Shown here piece after piece: positions 1 through 5,245 of a stretch of 5,921 nt of DNA. The position numbers were made by a program, and so were the translations under genes. Position 1 is the stretch's first letter. Every line of letters starts with the position of its first letter. Source of the stretch: Litorisediminicola beolgyonensis. Its GTDB lineage: Bacteria > Pseudomonadota > Alphaproteobacteria > Rhodobacterales > Rhodobacteraceae. Under the pieces are notes generated by a model. That model searched no databases and had not been told where the DNA came from. It saw only the letters and a list, made by a program, of their open reading frames with translations. Where the stretch lies: contig NZ_JBHTMU010000074.1 of assembly GCF_042679605.1 (NCBI RefSeq), forward strand, positions 1 through 5,921, written 5' to 3'.

Positions 1-1
1 C

Positions 2-937
2 CGCCGGATCGGCGACCTGATCGGCCAGCCCCGCGCCAGCCTCGCCCGCCGCTTCGGCACCGGTCTGGTCCTGAGGCTCGACCAGGCGATGGGCGCCGCC
101 GCCGAGCCGATCGCGCCCGCCCCGCCGCCGGAACGCTTCGCCACCCGGCTCAGCCTGCCCGATCCGATCGGGCTGATGGACGACCTTCTGGCCGGGCTCG
201 ACCGGCTTCTCCCGCCGCTCTGCGCCAAGCTCACCCGCCACGGCCGCGGCGCGCGCACGCTCCGGCTCGAGGCGTTCCGCTCCGATGGCGGGCTGCAATG
301 GCTGAGCGTCACGCTGGCCCGCCCCGCGCAGGCGCCCGACCGCATCCGCCCGCTCATCGCGATGAAGCTCGAAGAGATCGACGCCGGGCTCGGCATCGAC
401 ATGCTGCGGCTCGAGGCGGTCGCCCATGAGCCGGTGCATGACACCCGTCCCGCCGGGCATCTCGACGCCAGCCGCGCCAATGCCGCGCGGCTCAAGGCCG
501 ATACCGGGCTCGAGGACCTGATCGGGCGCCTCGGCGCGCGGATCGGGATGGACGCGATCACCCGCCGCCATCCCGGCAACTCGCACCTGCCGGAGAAATG
601 CGCCCAGACCCTTGCCGCCGCCTGGTCCGCCCCCTGCGGCGACTGGCCCGACCGCCCGCCCCGCCCGGTATTGCTCTGGCGGCCCGAACCGGTGCAGGCC
701 CCGGACACGCCCCGCCCGCCCGAGCAGTTCCGCTGGCGCGGCCGCGGCTTTCGCTGGCTCGCCGGTCAGGGGCCCGAGCGGATCGCGCCGGAATGGTGGC
801 TCGACGATCCCGAATGGCGTTCGGGCACGCGGGATTACTGGGTGGTCGATACCGATCGGGGCGACCGGCTCTGGCTCTATTACGCCCATGGCGGGCAGCT
901 CTCGCCCGGCTGGTTCTGCCACGGTGCCTTTGCCTGA
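2..937 (+). CDS. imuB: ImuB, Y-family DNA polymerase-like protein (C-terminal part, 5' end outside window)
   Basis: The frame is open from the left edge to TGA at 935-937 (311 residues), so the ATG at 89 is internal and the true start lies upstream. The first residues (RRIGDLIGQPRASLARRFG) match the helix-hairpin-helix/thumb end of ImuB-type proteins. A proline-rich linker and a little-finger-like region (RLSLPDPIG onward) follow. The C-terminus has the family's ending: GPERIAPEWW, then RDYWVV, a short beta region and WFCHGAFA. ImuB is known as a catalytically inactive Y-family member that binds the beta clamp and connects ImuA and DnaE2 in SOS-induced translesion synthesis. The N-terminal palm is outside the window, so catalytic residues cannot be checked. 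I see no dnaE2 after it; the next gene is convergent ureG. A generic Y-family polymerase is the alternative, but the C-terminal tail favours ImuB. Confidence 0.9.
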   Translation, partial: RRIGDLIGQPRASLARRFGTGLVLRLDQAMGAAAEPIAPAPPPERFATRLSLPDPIGLMDDLLAGLDRLLPPLCAKLTRHGRGARTLRLEAFRSDGGLQWLSVTLARPAQAPDRIRPLIAMKLEEIDAGLGIDMLRLEAVAHEPVHDTRPAGHLDASRANAARLKADTGLEDLIGRLGARIGMDAITRRHPGNSHLPEKCAQTLAAAWSAPCGDWPDRPPRPVLLWRPEPVQAPDTPRPPEQFRWRGRGFRWLAGQGPERIAPEWWLDDPEWRSGTRDYWVVDTDRGDRLWLYYAHGGQLSPGWFCHGAFA

Positions 938-964
938 GGCTCAGGCTTGGGCCTGGGCTCAGGC
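932..964. terminator. Inverted repeats at the imuB/ureG convergent junction (possible bidirectional terminator)
   Basis: GCCTGA (932-937), loop GGC, TCAGGC (941-946) form a perfect 6-bp stem that contains the imuB stop codon. A second stem, GCCTG (951-955) with CAGGC (960-964), overlaps the ureG stop codon. The arms 932-938 and 958-964 can also pair with each other. Neither strand shows a T-run after the stems, so this is not a classic intrinsic terminator. The position between convergent genes is the main argument. Confidence 0.4.
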
Positions 965-1594
965 GCCCTCGGGTTCGGCCAGGACCAGTCCGCCGATCTC
1001 GGCCAGGTGGTCGATCACCGCCTCGACCCCCTCGCGCTTGCGGAGCGCGGTGAAGACGAAGGGCCGTCCCGCCCGCATCCGTGTCGCATCCCGCTCCATC
1101 ACCTCGAGCGAGGCGCCGACATGGGGAGCGAGATCGGTCTTGTTGATGATCAGGAGATCGGAGCGCGTGATCGCCGGGCCGCCCTTGCGCGGAATTTCCT
1201 CGCCCGCGGCCACGTCGATCACGTAGAGCGTCACATCCGCCAGCTCGGGCGAGAAGGTGGCCGACAGGTTGTCGCCGCCGCTCTCGATCAGGATCAGCTC
1301 CAGATCGGGCAGCGCCTCGGTCAACTCGGCGATGGCCGCGAGGTTGATCGAGGCATCCTCGCGGATCGCGGTATGCGGACAGCCCCCGGTCTCGACCCCC
1401 TTCACCCGCTCGGCGGGCAGCACCTGCATGCGCATCAGTGCCTCGGCATCCTCGCGGGTGTAGATGTCATTGGTGATGACCGCCATCGACAGGCGCGGCC
1501 CGAGCCTGCGCGCCAGTTCCGCCGTCAGCGTCGTCTTGCCCGCGCCGACCGGGCCGCCGATACCGACGCGCAAGGGACCGTGGGGTGAGGGCAT
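959..1594 (-). CDS. ureG: Urease accessory GTPase UreG
   Basis: This 211-residue protein belongs to the SIMIBI-class P-loop GTPases and uses GTP hydrolysis to drive nickel insertion into apo-urease together with UreF, UreD/H and UreE, in the cytoplasm. Visible motifs are the P-loop GPVGAGKT (residues 14-21), NDIYT (42-46), the invariant Cys-Pro-His nickel-binding motif (72-74) in VETGGCPHTAIRED, ESGGDNL (104-110), and the guanine-specificity motif NKTD (151-154). Length is close to the usual 200-210. The ATG at 1594 is preceded by AGGAG (1601-1605) with a 6-base spacer. It lies 12 bases after ureF and is the last urease gene before convergent imuB. One small oddity is Ala141 after RKGGP, where Gly is usual in the homologues I remember. 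Confidence 0.98.
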   Translation of the reverse strand: MPSPHGPLRVGIGGPVGAGKTTLTAELARRLGPRLSMAVITNDIYTREDAEALMRMQVLPAERVKGVETGGCPHTAIREDASINLAAIAELTEALPDLELILIESGGDNLSATFSPELADVTLYVIDVAAGEEIPRKGGPAITRSDLLIINKTDLAPHVGASLEVMERDATRMRAGRPFVFTALRKREGVEAVIDHLAEIGGLVLAEPEGA

Positions 1595-1598
1595 CGGG

Positions 1599-1605
1599 CT
1601 CTCCT
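1599..1605 (-). promoter_or_regulatory. Ribosome binding site of ureG
   Basis: AGGAGAG sits just upstream of the ureG ATG, in the 12-base gap after the ureF stop. It is one of the best Shine-Dalgarno matches in the window and fixes the ureG start. Confidence 0.8.
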
Positions 1606-1606
1606 C

Positions 1607-2236
1607 TCAGGACTGGAACAGTTTGACGTCGAGCGTGTCGTGGCTCTGCGCGGCGATGTCCAGCACCGGTGCGAAACCGCCCAGATCGTCCGGCTCCGCC
1701 GCAACCGCGCGCGCCGCCAAATCGGCCACGACCGGCGCGATCCGCGCGAGCACCACCTGCGCCTCGGTCTGGCCCAAGGGCATCAGCCGCTGCGCCGCCG
1801 CCGCGAGCGTCTGGCAGGTGGAAAAGAGCCACATCCGCAGGGCCTCTTCCGGGTCATGCCCCAGAAGATGCGCCGCACGTCCGCCCGCCACCGGGTAGGC
1901 CATGTCGGGCAGATCGCGCCCGAACCCGTCGCGCATCACCCGCGCCAGTGCAGCGCCCTGCACCAGCGTCTCGCGCCGCCGCGTGGCCGAAGGCGCGAGC
2001 GCGCGCGCCAGAGCGTCGAGCGCCTCTGGATCGTCGCCCTTCGCCGCGGAGGCAAAGAGCACCGCATCCGTCCAGCCCGAACCGCGCGTCAGCAGGGTCT
2101 CGAGAAACCCGCCCAGATCGGAGCCGCGTGCGACCTGGCCGCTCTTGGTCAGCCATTCGAGACCCTGCGAAAACGCGAACCCGCCCGCGGGAAAAGCGGG
2201 CGAGAAGAGCTGCGCGGGTCCCGGCTCAGTGTGCAT
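1607..2236 (-). CDS. ureF: Urease accessory protein UreF
   Basis: This 209-residue, mostly helical cytoplasmic protein bridges UreG to the UreD-urease complex during nickel activation and is regarded as a fidelity or GTPase-regulating factor. The N-terminal signature LFSPAFPAGGFAFSQGLEWL (residues 10-29) corresponds to the family's SPxxPxGGFxxSxGLE pattern. The C-terminus keeps the family's D(I)xxxxHxxxxxxLFxS ending (DIAAQSHDTLDVKLFQS). I chose the ATG at 2236 because the signature begins a few residues later. A start at 2299 would only add residues read out of frame from the ureE His tail. The ATG overlaps the end of ureE by 11 bases and the Shine-Dalgarno match is weak, so translation is probably coupled to ureE. 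The order E-F-G is the classic accessory block. Confidence 0.95.
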   Translation of the reverse strand: MHTEPGPAQLFSPAFPAGGFAFSQGLEWLTKSGQVARGSDLGGFLETLLTRGSGWTDAVLFASAAKGDDPEALDALARALAPSATRRRETLVQGAALARVMRDGFGRDLPDMAYPVAGGRAAHLLGHDPEEALRMWLFSTCQTLAAAAQRLMPLGQTEAQVVLARIAPVVADLAARAVAAEPDDLGGFAPVLDIAAQSHDTLDVKLFQS

Positions 2237-2726
2237 GGCCGTCTGGCCCGTGGCTGTGAGAATGAGTGTGGGAGTGATCGTGCCCGTGGGTCCGGCCATG
2301 CCCGTAGGCGCCGCCCTCGGGCGTGAAGGGCTCGGTCACCTCGGAGACCTCGGCGCCGATCTTCGCCAGCATGTCGCGCATGACATGGTCGCGGCGGATC
2401 AGGAGACGCCCGGCCTCGATCTGGCAGGGCGTGTGCCGGTTGCCGATATGCCAGGCGACCCGCACCAGGTCAGGCGCGGTCACCGCGTAGAGCGGCTCCG
2501 GCGCGGCGACGATCGCGATTTCCGACCCATCCTCGCACAGCAAGACCCCGCCCTGGTCGAGCGAGGTCGTCTGCGCGAGATCCGCCAGAAGCCGCCGGCC
2601 ATCCTCGAGCGTGATCACCCGGCGGCGGAGGAACCGCGCTTCGTAATCGAGCACGGCGCGCCCCGCGGGGGTGCCATGCGCATGCCCGTGATAGGCCCGG
2701 GCGATCAGGTCGGGGGCGGCGCTCAT
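2226..2726 (-). CDS. ureE: Urease nickel metallochaperone UreE
   Basis: This 166-residue dimeric nickel chaperone hands Ni2+ to the UreG/UreF/UreD complex. The N-terminal peptide-binding region (about residues 25-80, including DYEARFLRRR and DLAQTTSLDQG) is followed by the metal-binding domain with AWHIGNRH (91-98). His93 there corresponds to the conserved nickel-binding His at the dimer interface. The C-terminal tail from residue 143 has ten His in 24 residues, giving a nickel-storage tail as in Klebsiella UreE. A second small His cluster lies near the N-terminus (His13, 15 and 17). The ATG at 2726 is 19 bases after the upstream DUF1127 stop. No strong Shine-Dalgarno is visible, but no earlier start is available in this frame. 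The 3' end overlaps the ureF start. Confidence 0.96.
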   Translation of the reverse strand: MSAAPDLIARAYHGHAHGTPAGRAVLDYEARFLRRRVITLEDGRRLLADLAQTTSLDQGGVLLCEDGSEIAIVAAPEPLYAVTAPDLVRVAWHIGNRHTPCQIEAGRLLIRRDHVMRDMLAKIGAEVSEVTEPFTPEGGAYGHGRTHGHDHSHTHSHSHGPDGHAH

Positions 2727-2745
2727 GCGCGCCCCCGGAGCCTGG

Positions 2746-2964
2746 TCAGATGTACCAAAGGTCGCGGAAGACGTGCCGCGGAATGTCGTCGCGCGTCAGG
2801 CCCATCTCGGCCAGTTCGGCGTCGGTCTTGGCCTCGAGCGCGCGGATCTGCGGCAGCCGGGCCTTGGTCTCGGCGTAGCGCATGTAGACGTCGCCGAGGT
2901 TGCGCCAGAACTCCGCGAAGCGGGAGCGACCGGCGGGTGCTTGAGTGAGTGTCGTATAAGCCAT
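2746..2964 (-). CDS. Small DUF1127 protein, ureE-proximal
   Basis: This 72-residue protein carries a DUF1127-type segment at about residues 39-65: QIRALEAKTDAELAEMGLTR followed by DDIPRHV. This fits the family pattern of a leucine/acidic helix, then G-L-x-R and a basic/aromatic tail. DUF1127 proteins are short, basic and common in Alphaproteobacteria. A Rhodobacter member (CcaF1) is reported to bind RNA and act in sRNA maturation and RNA turnover; no urease role is known to me. The ATG at 2964 has GAGAGG (2971-2976) with a 6-base spacer, a convincing ribosome site. It is 19 bases upstream of ureE, so it is almost certainly co-transcribed. There are no signal peptide, membrane segment or Cys/His metal motifs. 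The family call is by eye; the function in this operon is unknown. Confidence 0.85.
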   Translation of the reverse strand: MAYTTLTQAPAGRSRFAEFWRNLGDVYMRYAETKARLPQIRALEAKTDAELAEMGLTRDDIPRHVFRDLWYI

Positions 2965-3052
2965 TGGAAACCTCTCTCTGGGTCAGATCCGGTTTCCTCC
3001 CTTGTGAAGCAGGGTAAGCCTTTCTCCCCGAAGGCAAAACTGCCATCTCGTC

Positions 3053-3094
3053 AGCCCCGGGTTGCGCGCCTCGCATGGCGCGCGCCCCGGAGCC
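3053..3094 (-). other. Long GC-rich hairpin between the two DUF1127 genes
   Basis: Arms 3064-3070 (GCGCGCC) and 3077-3083 (GGCGCGC) pair perfectly around a 6-base loop. After a 2x2 internal loop, the stem continues for nine more pairs (3054-3061 with 3086-3093, plus the end pair 3053/3094). Two of these are G-U only in the minus-strand RNA and are mismatches in the plus strand. The stem begins 8 bases after the 3103 stop codon. TTTT appears only about 12 bases further on, so it is not a canonical intrinsic terminator. It may instead stabilise or process the operon mRNA, or attenuate transcription. The structure is visible in the sequence; the function is inferred. Confidence 0.6.
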
Positions 3095-3102
3095 CGTCGA
3101 GA

Positions 3103-3297
3103 TCAGGCATAGGCGCGATGCGCGCAGGCCTTCCGCACCAGCGCGGCGCGATTGAGGCCGAAGCGCTTCAGATCGGAGTCGCGCAGCTTCGAGAGCAGCG
3201 AAAACCGACCGTAGCGCGGGTCGTTTTCGGCGATGAACTGACCCACGATCTCGAGAAGCGAGCGGCGGGTCGTCTTGATGGGAGCACTCTGTGCCAT
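3103..3297 (-). CDS. Small DUF1127 protein, ureC-proximal
   Basis: This 64-residue, strongly basic protein has a DUF1127-like segment at about residues 33-56: SLLSKLRDSDLKRFGLNR, then AALVRK. It ends CAHRAYA, as many rhodobacterial members do (H/R-RAY endings, from memory). I chose the ATG at 3297. Starting at 3384 would add 29 residues with no family resemblance, read from an AT-richer spacer. Only a weak GGAC lies upstream, so the start is less certain than for the neighbouring DUF1127 gene. It is separated from ureC by 123 bases and from the next DUF1127 gene by 138 bases that contain a strong hairpin. The two DUF1127 proteins differ clearly outside the core motif, so this is not a recent tandem duplication. 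Function here is unknown; RNA binding is possible by family analogy. Confidence 0.78.
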   Translation of the reverse strand: MAQSAPIKTTRRSLLEIVGQFIAENDPRYGRFSLLSKLRDSDLKRFGLNRAALVRKACAHRAYA

Positions 3298-3340
3298 TGG
3301 TCTGGGTCCGTTTGTCCATTTCGGTTCGTCGGTTGCCCAA

Positions 3341-3369
3341 GAAGTAAGCAGTTTGAGAACGCACCCCAA
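3341..3369 (-). promoter_or_regulatory. Weak candidate promoter upstream of the ureC-proximal DUF1127 gene
   Basis: On the minus strand, TTGGGG (3364-3369) and TACTTC (3341-3346) are separated by 17 bases. They lie in a spacer that is clearly less GC-rich than the flanking genes. Matches to the sigma-70 consensus are poor beyond TTG and TA, so this is only a candidate for an internal promoter. Transcription would start about 35-40 bases before the ATG at 3297. Confidence 0.22.
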
Positions 3370-3384
3370 CAGTGAAAACCACAA

Positions 3385-3399
3385 TGCTGCGATGCAGCA
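3385..3399 (-). terminator. Short hairpin after ureC, possible attenuator or weak terminator
   Basis: TGCTGC (3385-3390) and GCAGCA (3394-3399) form a perfect 6-bp stem with a 3-base loop, 21 bases after the ureC stop. In the minus-strand transcript it is followed by a T-rich but interrupted stretch (TTGTGGTTTT, to 3375). This could partly terminate transcription between the structural and accessory genes. The stem is short and the T-run is broken, so full termination is doubtful. Confidence 0.4.
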
Positions 3400-3420
3400 A
3401 GTGCATGGCTCTCCGGCGGG

Positions 3421-5181
3421 TCAAAACAGGAAATAGCGTTGCGCCATCGGCAGTTCCGAGGCCGGCTCGCAGGTCAGAAGCTCGCCGTTTGCGCGCACCT
3501 CGTAGGTCTCGGGATCGACCTCGACCTCGGGCGTGGCGTCGTTCAGGATCAGGTCCTTCTTGCCGATCCCGCGGGTGTTGCGGACCGCGAGGCAGGTCTT
3601 GGCAAGCCCGAGGCTCTGCCCGATCCCCTCGGCCAGCGCGGCTTCCGAGACGAAGGTCACCGCGCCCCGCTCCACCGCGCGGCCATAGGCGCCGAACATC
3701 GGGCGCGAATAGACCGGCTGCGGCGTCGGGATCGAGGCGTTCGGATCGCCCATCTGCGCCATCGCGATGGTGCCTCCGATCAGCACCATCTCGGGCTTCA
3801 CCCCGAAGAAGGCGGGCGACCAGAGCACCAGGTCGGCGCGCTTGCCGACCTCGATGGATCCGATCTCATGCGCGATGCCATGCGCGATGGCGGGGTTGAT
3901 GGTGTATTTCGCCACGTAGCGGCGCACCCGGAAATTGTCGTTCTCGCCGGTCTCCTCCGAGAGCCGCCCGCGCTGCTTCTTCATCTTGTCGGCTGTCTGC
4001 CAGGTGCGGATGATCACCTCGCCCACGCGCCCCATCGCCTGGCTGTCCGACGCGATGATCGAGAAGGCGCCCATGTCGTGCAGGATGTCCTCGGCTGCGA
4101 TGGTCTCGCGCCGGATGCGGCTCTCGGCGAAGGCCACGTCCTCGGGCACCCGCTTGTCGAGGTGGTGGCACACCATCAGCATGTCGAGATGCTCTTCGAG
4201 CGTGTTCACGGTGTAGGGCCGCGTCGGGTTGGTCGAGGAGGGCAGCACATGCGCCTCGCCGCAGATCTTGATGATGTCGGGCGCATGCCCGCCGCCCGCG
4301 CCCTCGGTGTGGAAGGCGTGGATGGTGCGGCCCTTCAGGGCCTTCACGGTGTTCTCGACAAAGCCGCTCTCGTTCAGCGTGTCGGTGTGGATCATCACCT
4401 GCACGTCCATGTCGTCGGCCACCGAGAGGCAGCAGTCGATGGCGCCGGGGGTCGTGCCCCAGTCCTCGTGCAGTTTCAGCGCGCAGGCGCCCGCGGTGAC
4501 CTGCTCGACCAGCGCCGCCGGGAGCGAGGCATTGCCCTTGCCCGCGAAGGCGAGGTTCATCGGGAACGCATCCGCCGCCTGCAGCATCCGCCCGATATGC
4601 CAGGGCCCGGGCGTGCAGGTCGTGGCCAGCGTGCCATGCGCGGGGCCGGTGCCGCCGCCCAGCATGGTGGTCAGGCCCGAATGCAGCGCGTCCTCGATCT
4701 GCTGCGGGCAGACGAAATGGATATGACTGTCGAAGCCCCCGGCGGTGAGGATGCGCCCCTCGCCCGCGATGGCCTCGGTGCCGGGGCCGACGATGATGTT
4801 GACGCCCGGCTGGGTGTCGGGATTGCCGGCCTTGCCGATGGCGGCGATGCGCCCGTCGCGCAGGCCGATATCGGCCTTGTAGATGCCGGAATGGTCGACG
4901 ACGAGCGCGTTGGTGATCACCGTGTCCACCGCACCCTCGGCGCGGGTGGCCTGGCTCTGGCCCATGCCGTCGCGGATGACCTTGCCGCCGCCGAACTTGA
5001 CCTCTTCGCCGTAGACCGCCGCGTTCGCGCCGCTGCCACCGTTCATCGCCGCGCCCACCGCCTCGGCGGTCAGGTCGCGCTCGACCTCGATGATCAGGTC
5101 GGTATCGGCCAGCCGCAGGCGGTCGCCCGTGGTGGGACCGAACATCGCGGCATAATCGGCGCGGGAGATCGTGGCGGGCAT
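3421..5181 (-). CDS. ureC: Urease alpha (catalytic) subunit UreC
   Basis: This 586-residue cytoplasmic urease large subunit hydrolyses urea at a dinuclear nickel centre. The residues matching the Klebsiella active site are all present. His153 and His155 (DSHIH), the Lys236 to be carbamylated (LKLHEDWG), His265, His291 and Asp379 bind nickel. His238 and Arg355 contact substrate, and Cys338-His339 in MVCHH form the mobile flap. It ends in the standard MAQRYFLF. It is about 19 residues longer than the 567-residue Klebsiella protein, mostly from an extra Gly/Ala-rich stretch after residue 38, before YGEEVKFGGGK. I chose the ATG at 5181 (MPATISRADYAAMFGPTTGD) because AAGGA lies 7 bases upstream. 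A TTG at 5196 would place that ribosome site inside the gene. UreA and UreB, its partners, are not in the window. Confidence 0.99.
   Translation of the reverse strand: MPATISRADYAAMFGPTTGDRLRLADTDLIIEVERDLTAEAVGAAMNGGSGANAAVYGEEVKFGGGKVIRDGMGQSQATRAEGAVDTVITNALVVDHSGIYKADIGLRDGRIAAIGKAGNPDTQPGVNIIVGPGTEAIAGEGRILTAGGFDSHIHFVCPQQIEDALHSGLTTMLGGGTGPAHGTLATTCTPGPWHIGRMLQAADAFPMNLAFAGKGNASLPAALVEQVTAGACALKLHEDWGTTPGAIDCCLSVADDMDVQVMIHTDTLNESGFVENTVKALKGRTIHAFHTEGAGGGHAPDIIKICGEAHVLPSSTNPTRPYTVNTLEEHLDMLMVCHHLDKRVPEDVAFAESRIRRETIAAEDILHDMGAFSIIASDSQAMGRVGEVIIRTWQTADKMKKQRGRLSEETGENDNFRVRRYVAKYTINPAIAHGIAHEIGSIEVGKRADLVLWSPAFFGVKPEMVLIGGTIAMAQMGDPNASIPTPQPVYSRPMFGAYGRAVERGAVTFVSEAALAEGIGQSLGLAKTCLAVRNTRGIGKKDLILNDATPEVEVDPETYEVRANGELLTCEPASELPMAQRYFLF
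5017..5067 (-). other. In-frame extra segment in UreC (residues 39-55)
   Basis: Between IEVERDLT (residues 31-38) and YGEEVKFGGG (57-66), the typical UreC has a single residue; here there are 18. The additional 17 residues (51 bases) are rich in Ala, Gly and Asn. Frame and flanking sequence are intact, so this is a tolerated insertion in the N-terminal beta domain rather than a frameshift. The comparison rests on the remembered Klebsiella sequence; the position of the extra residues is exact only to within one residue. Confidence 0.75.
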
Positions 5182-5188
5182 CGGCCTG

Positions 5189-5193
5189 TCCTT
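5189..5193 (-). promoter_or_regulatory. Ribosome binding site of ureC
   Basis: AAGGA followed by a 7-base spacer leads to the ATG at 5181. This site decides the ureC start against the in-frame TTG at 5196, which overlaps it. Confidence 0.8.
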
Positions 5194-5202
5194 CAACTTG
5201 GG

Positions 5203-5232
5203 GGCGCGGGCCTCTGGGTCTAGGCCCGCGCC
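5203..5232 (-). other. Perfect 11-bp GC-rich hairpin just upstream of the ureC ribosome site
   Basis: GGCGCGGGCCT (5203-5213) and AGGCCCGCGCC (5222-5232) are exact inverse complements around an 8-base loop. It fills most of the 64-base gap between the upstream ORF's stop (5246) and ureC, ending 9 bases before the AAGGA ribosome site. No T-run follows it on the minus strand, so termination is unlikely. An mRNA-stabilising or processing element protecting the 5' end of a ureC message, or a translational modulator, is more plausible. The function is inferred. Confidence 0.65.
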
Positions 5233-5245
5233 GGTCTGGTCGGTC

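Noticed and set aside
89..937. imuB starting at the ATG at 89
   Set aside because: Recognisable ImuB sequence continues upstream in the same frame to the left edge, so this ATG is internal.
2237..2299. Extended ureF start at 2299
   Set aside because: The added residues are an out-of-frame reading of the ureE His tail; the UreF signature begins shortly after the ATG at 2236.
1640..2326. Plus-strand open frames opposite ureF and ureE
   Set aside because: They are Arg-rich shadows of the minus-strand genes with no motif or ribosome site; ureF and ureE are certain on the other strand.
3298..3384. Start of the ureC-proximal DUF1127 gene at 3384
   Set aside because: The extra 29 residues come from the AT-richer spacer and resemble no DUF1127 N-terminus.
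2723..3424. Minus-strand frame of 233 residues spanning both DUF1127 genes
   Set aside because: It is in another frame than the two DUF1127 proteins, crosses their spacers and hairpin, and is Arg-rich with no recognisable domain; the short genes explain the region better.
5182..5196. TTG start of ureC at 5196
   Set aside because: The AAGGA ribosome site for the ATG at 5181 would lie inside this extension, and known UreC proteins start near the MPATISR position.
3439..5223. Long plus-strand open frame (about 594 residues) opposite ureC
   Set aside because: It mirrors ureC codon for codon, has a shadow composition rich in His, Arg, Gly and Asp, and shows no family motif. Antisense open frames of this kind are common at high GC.
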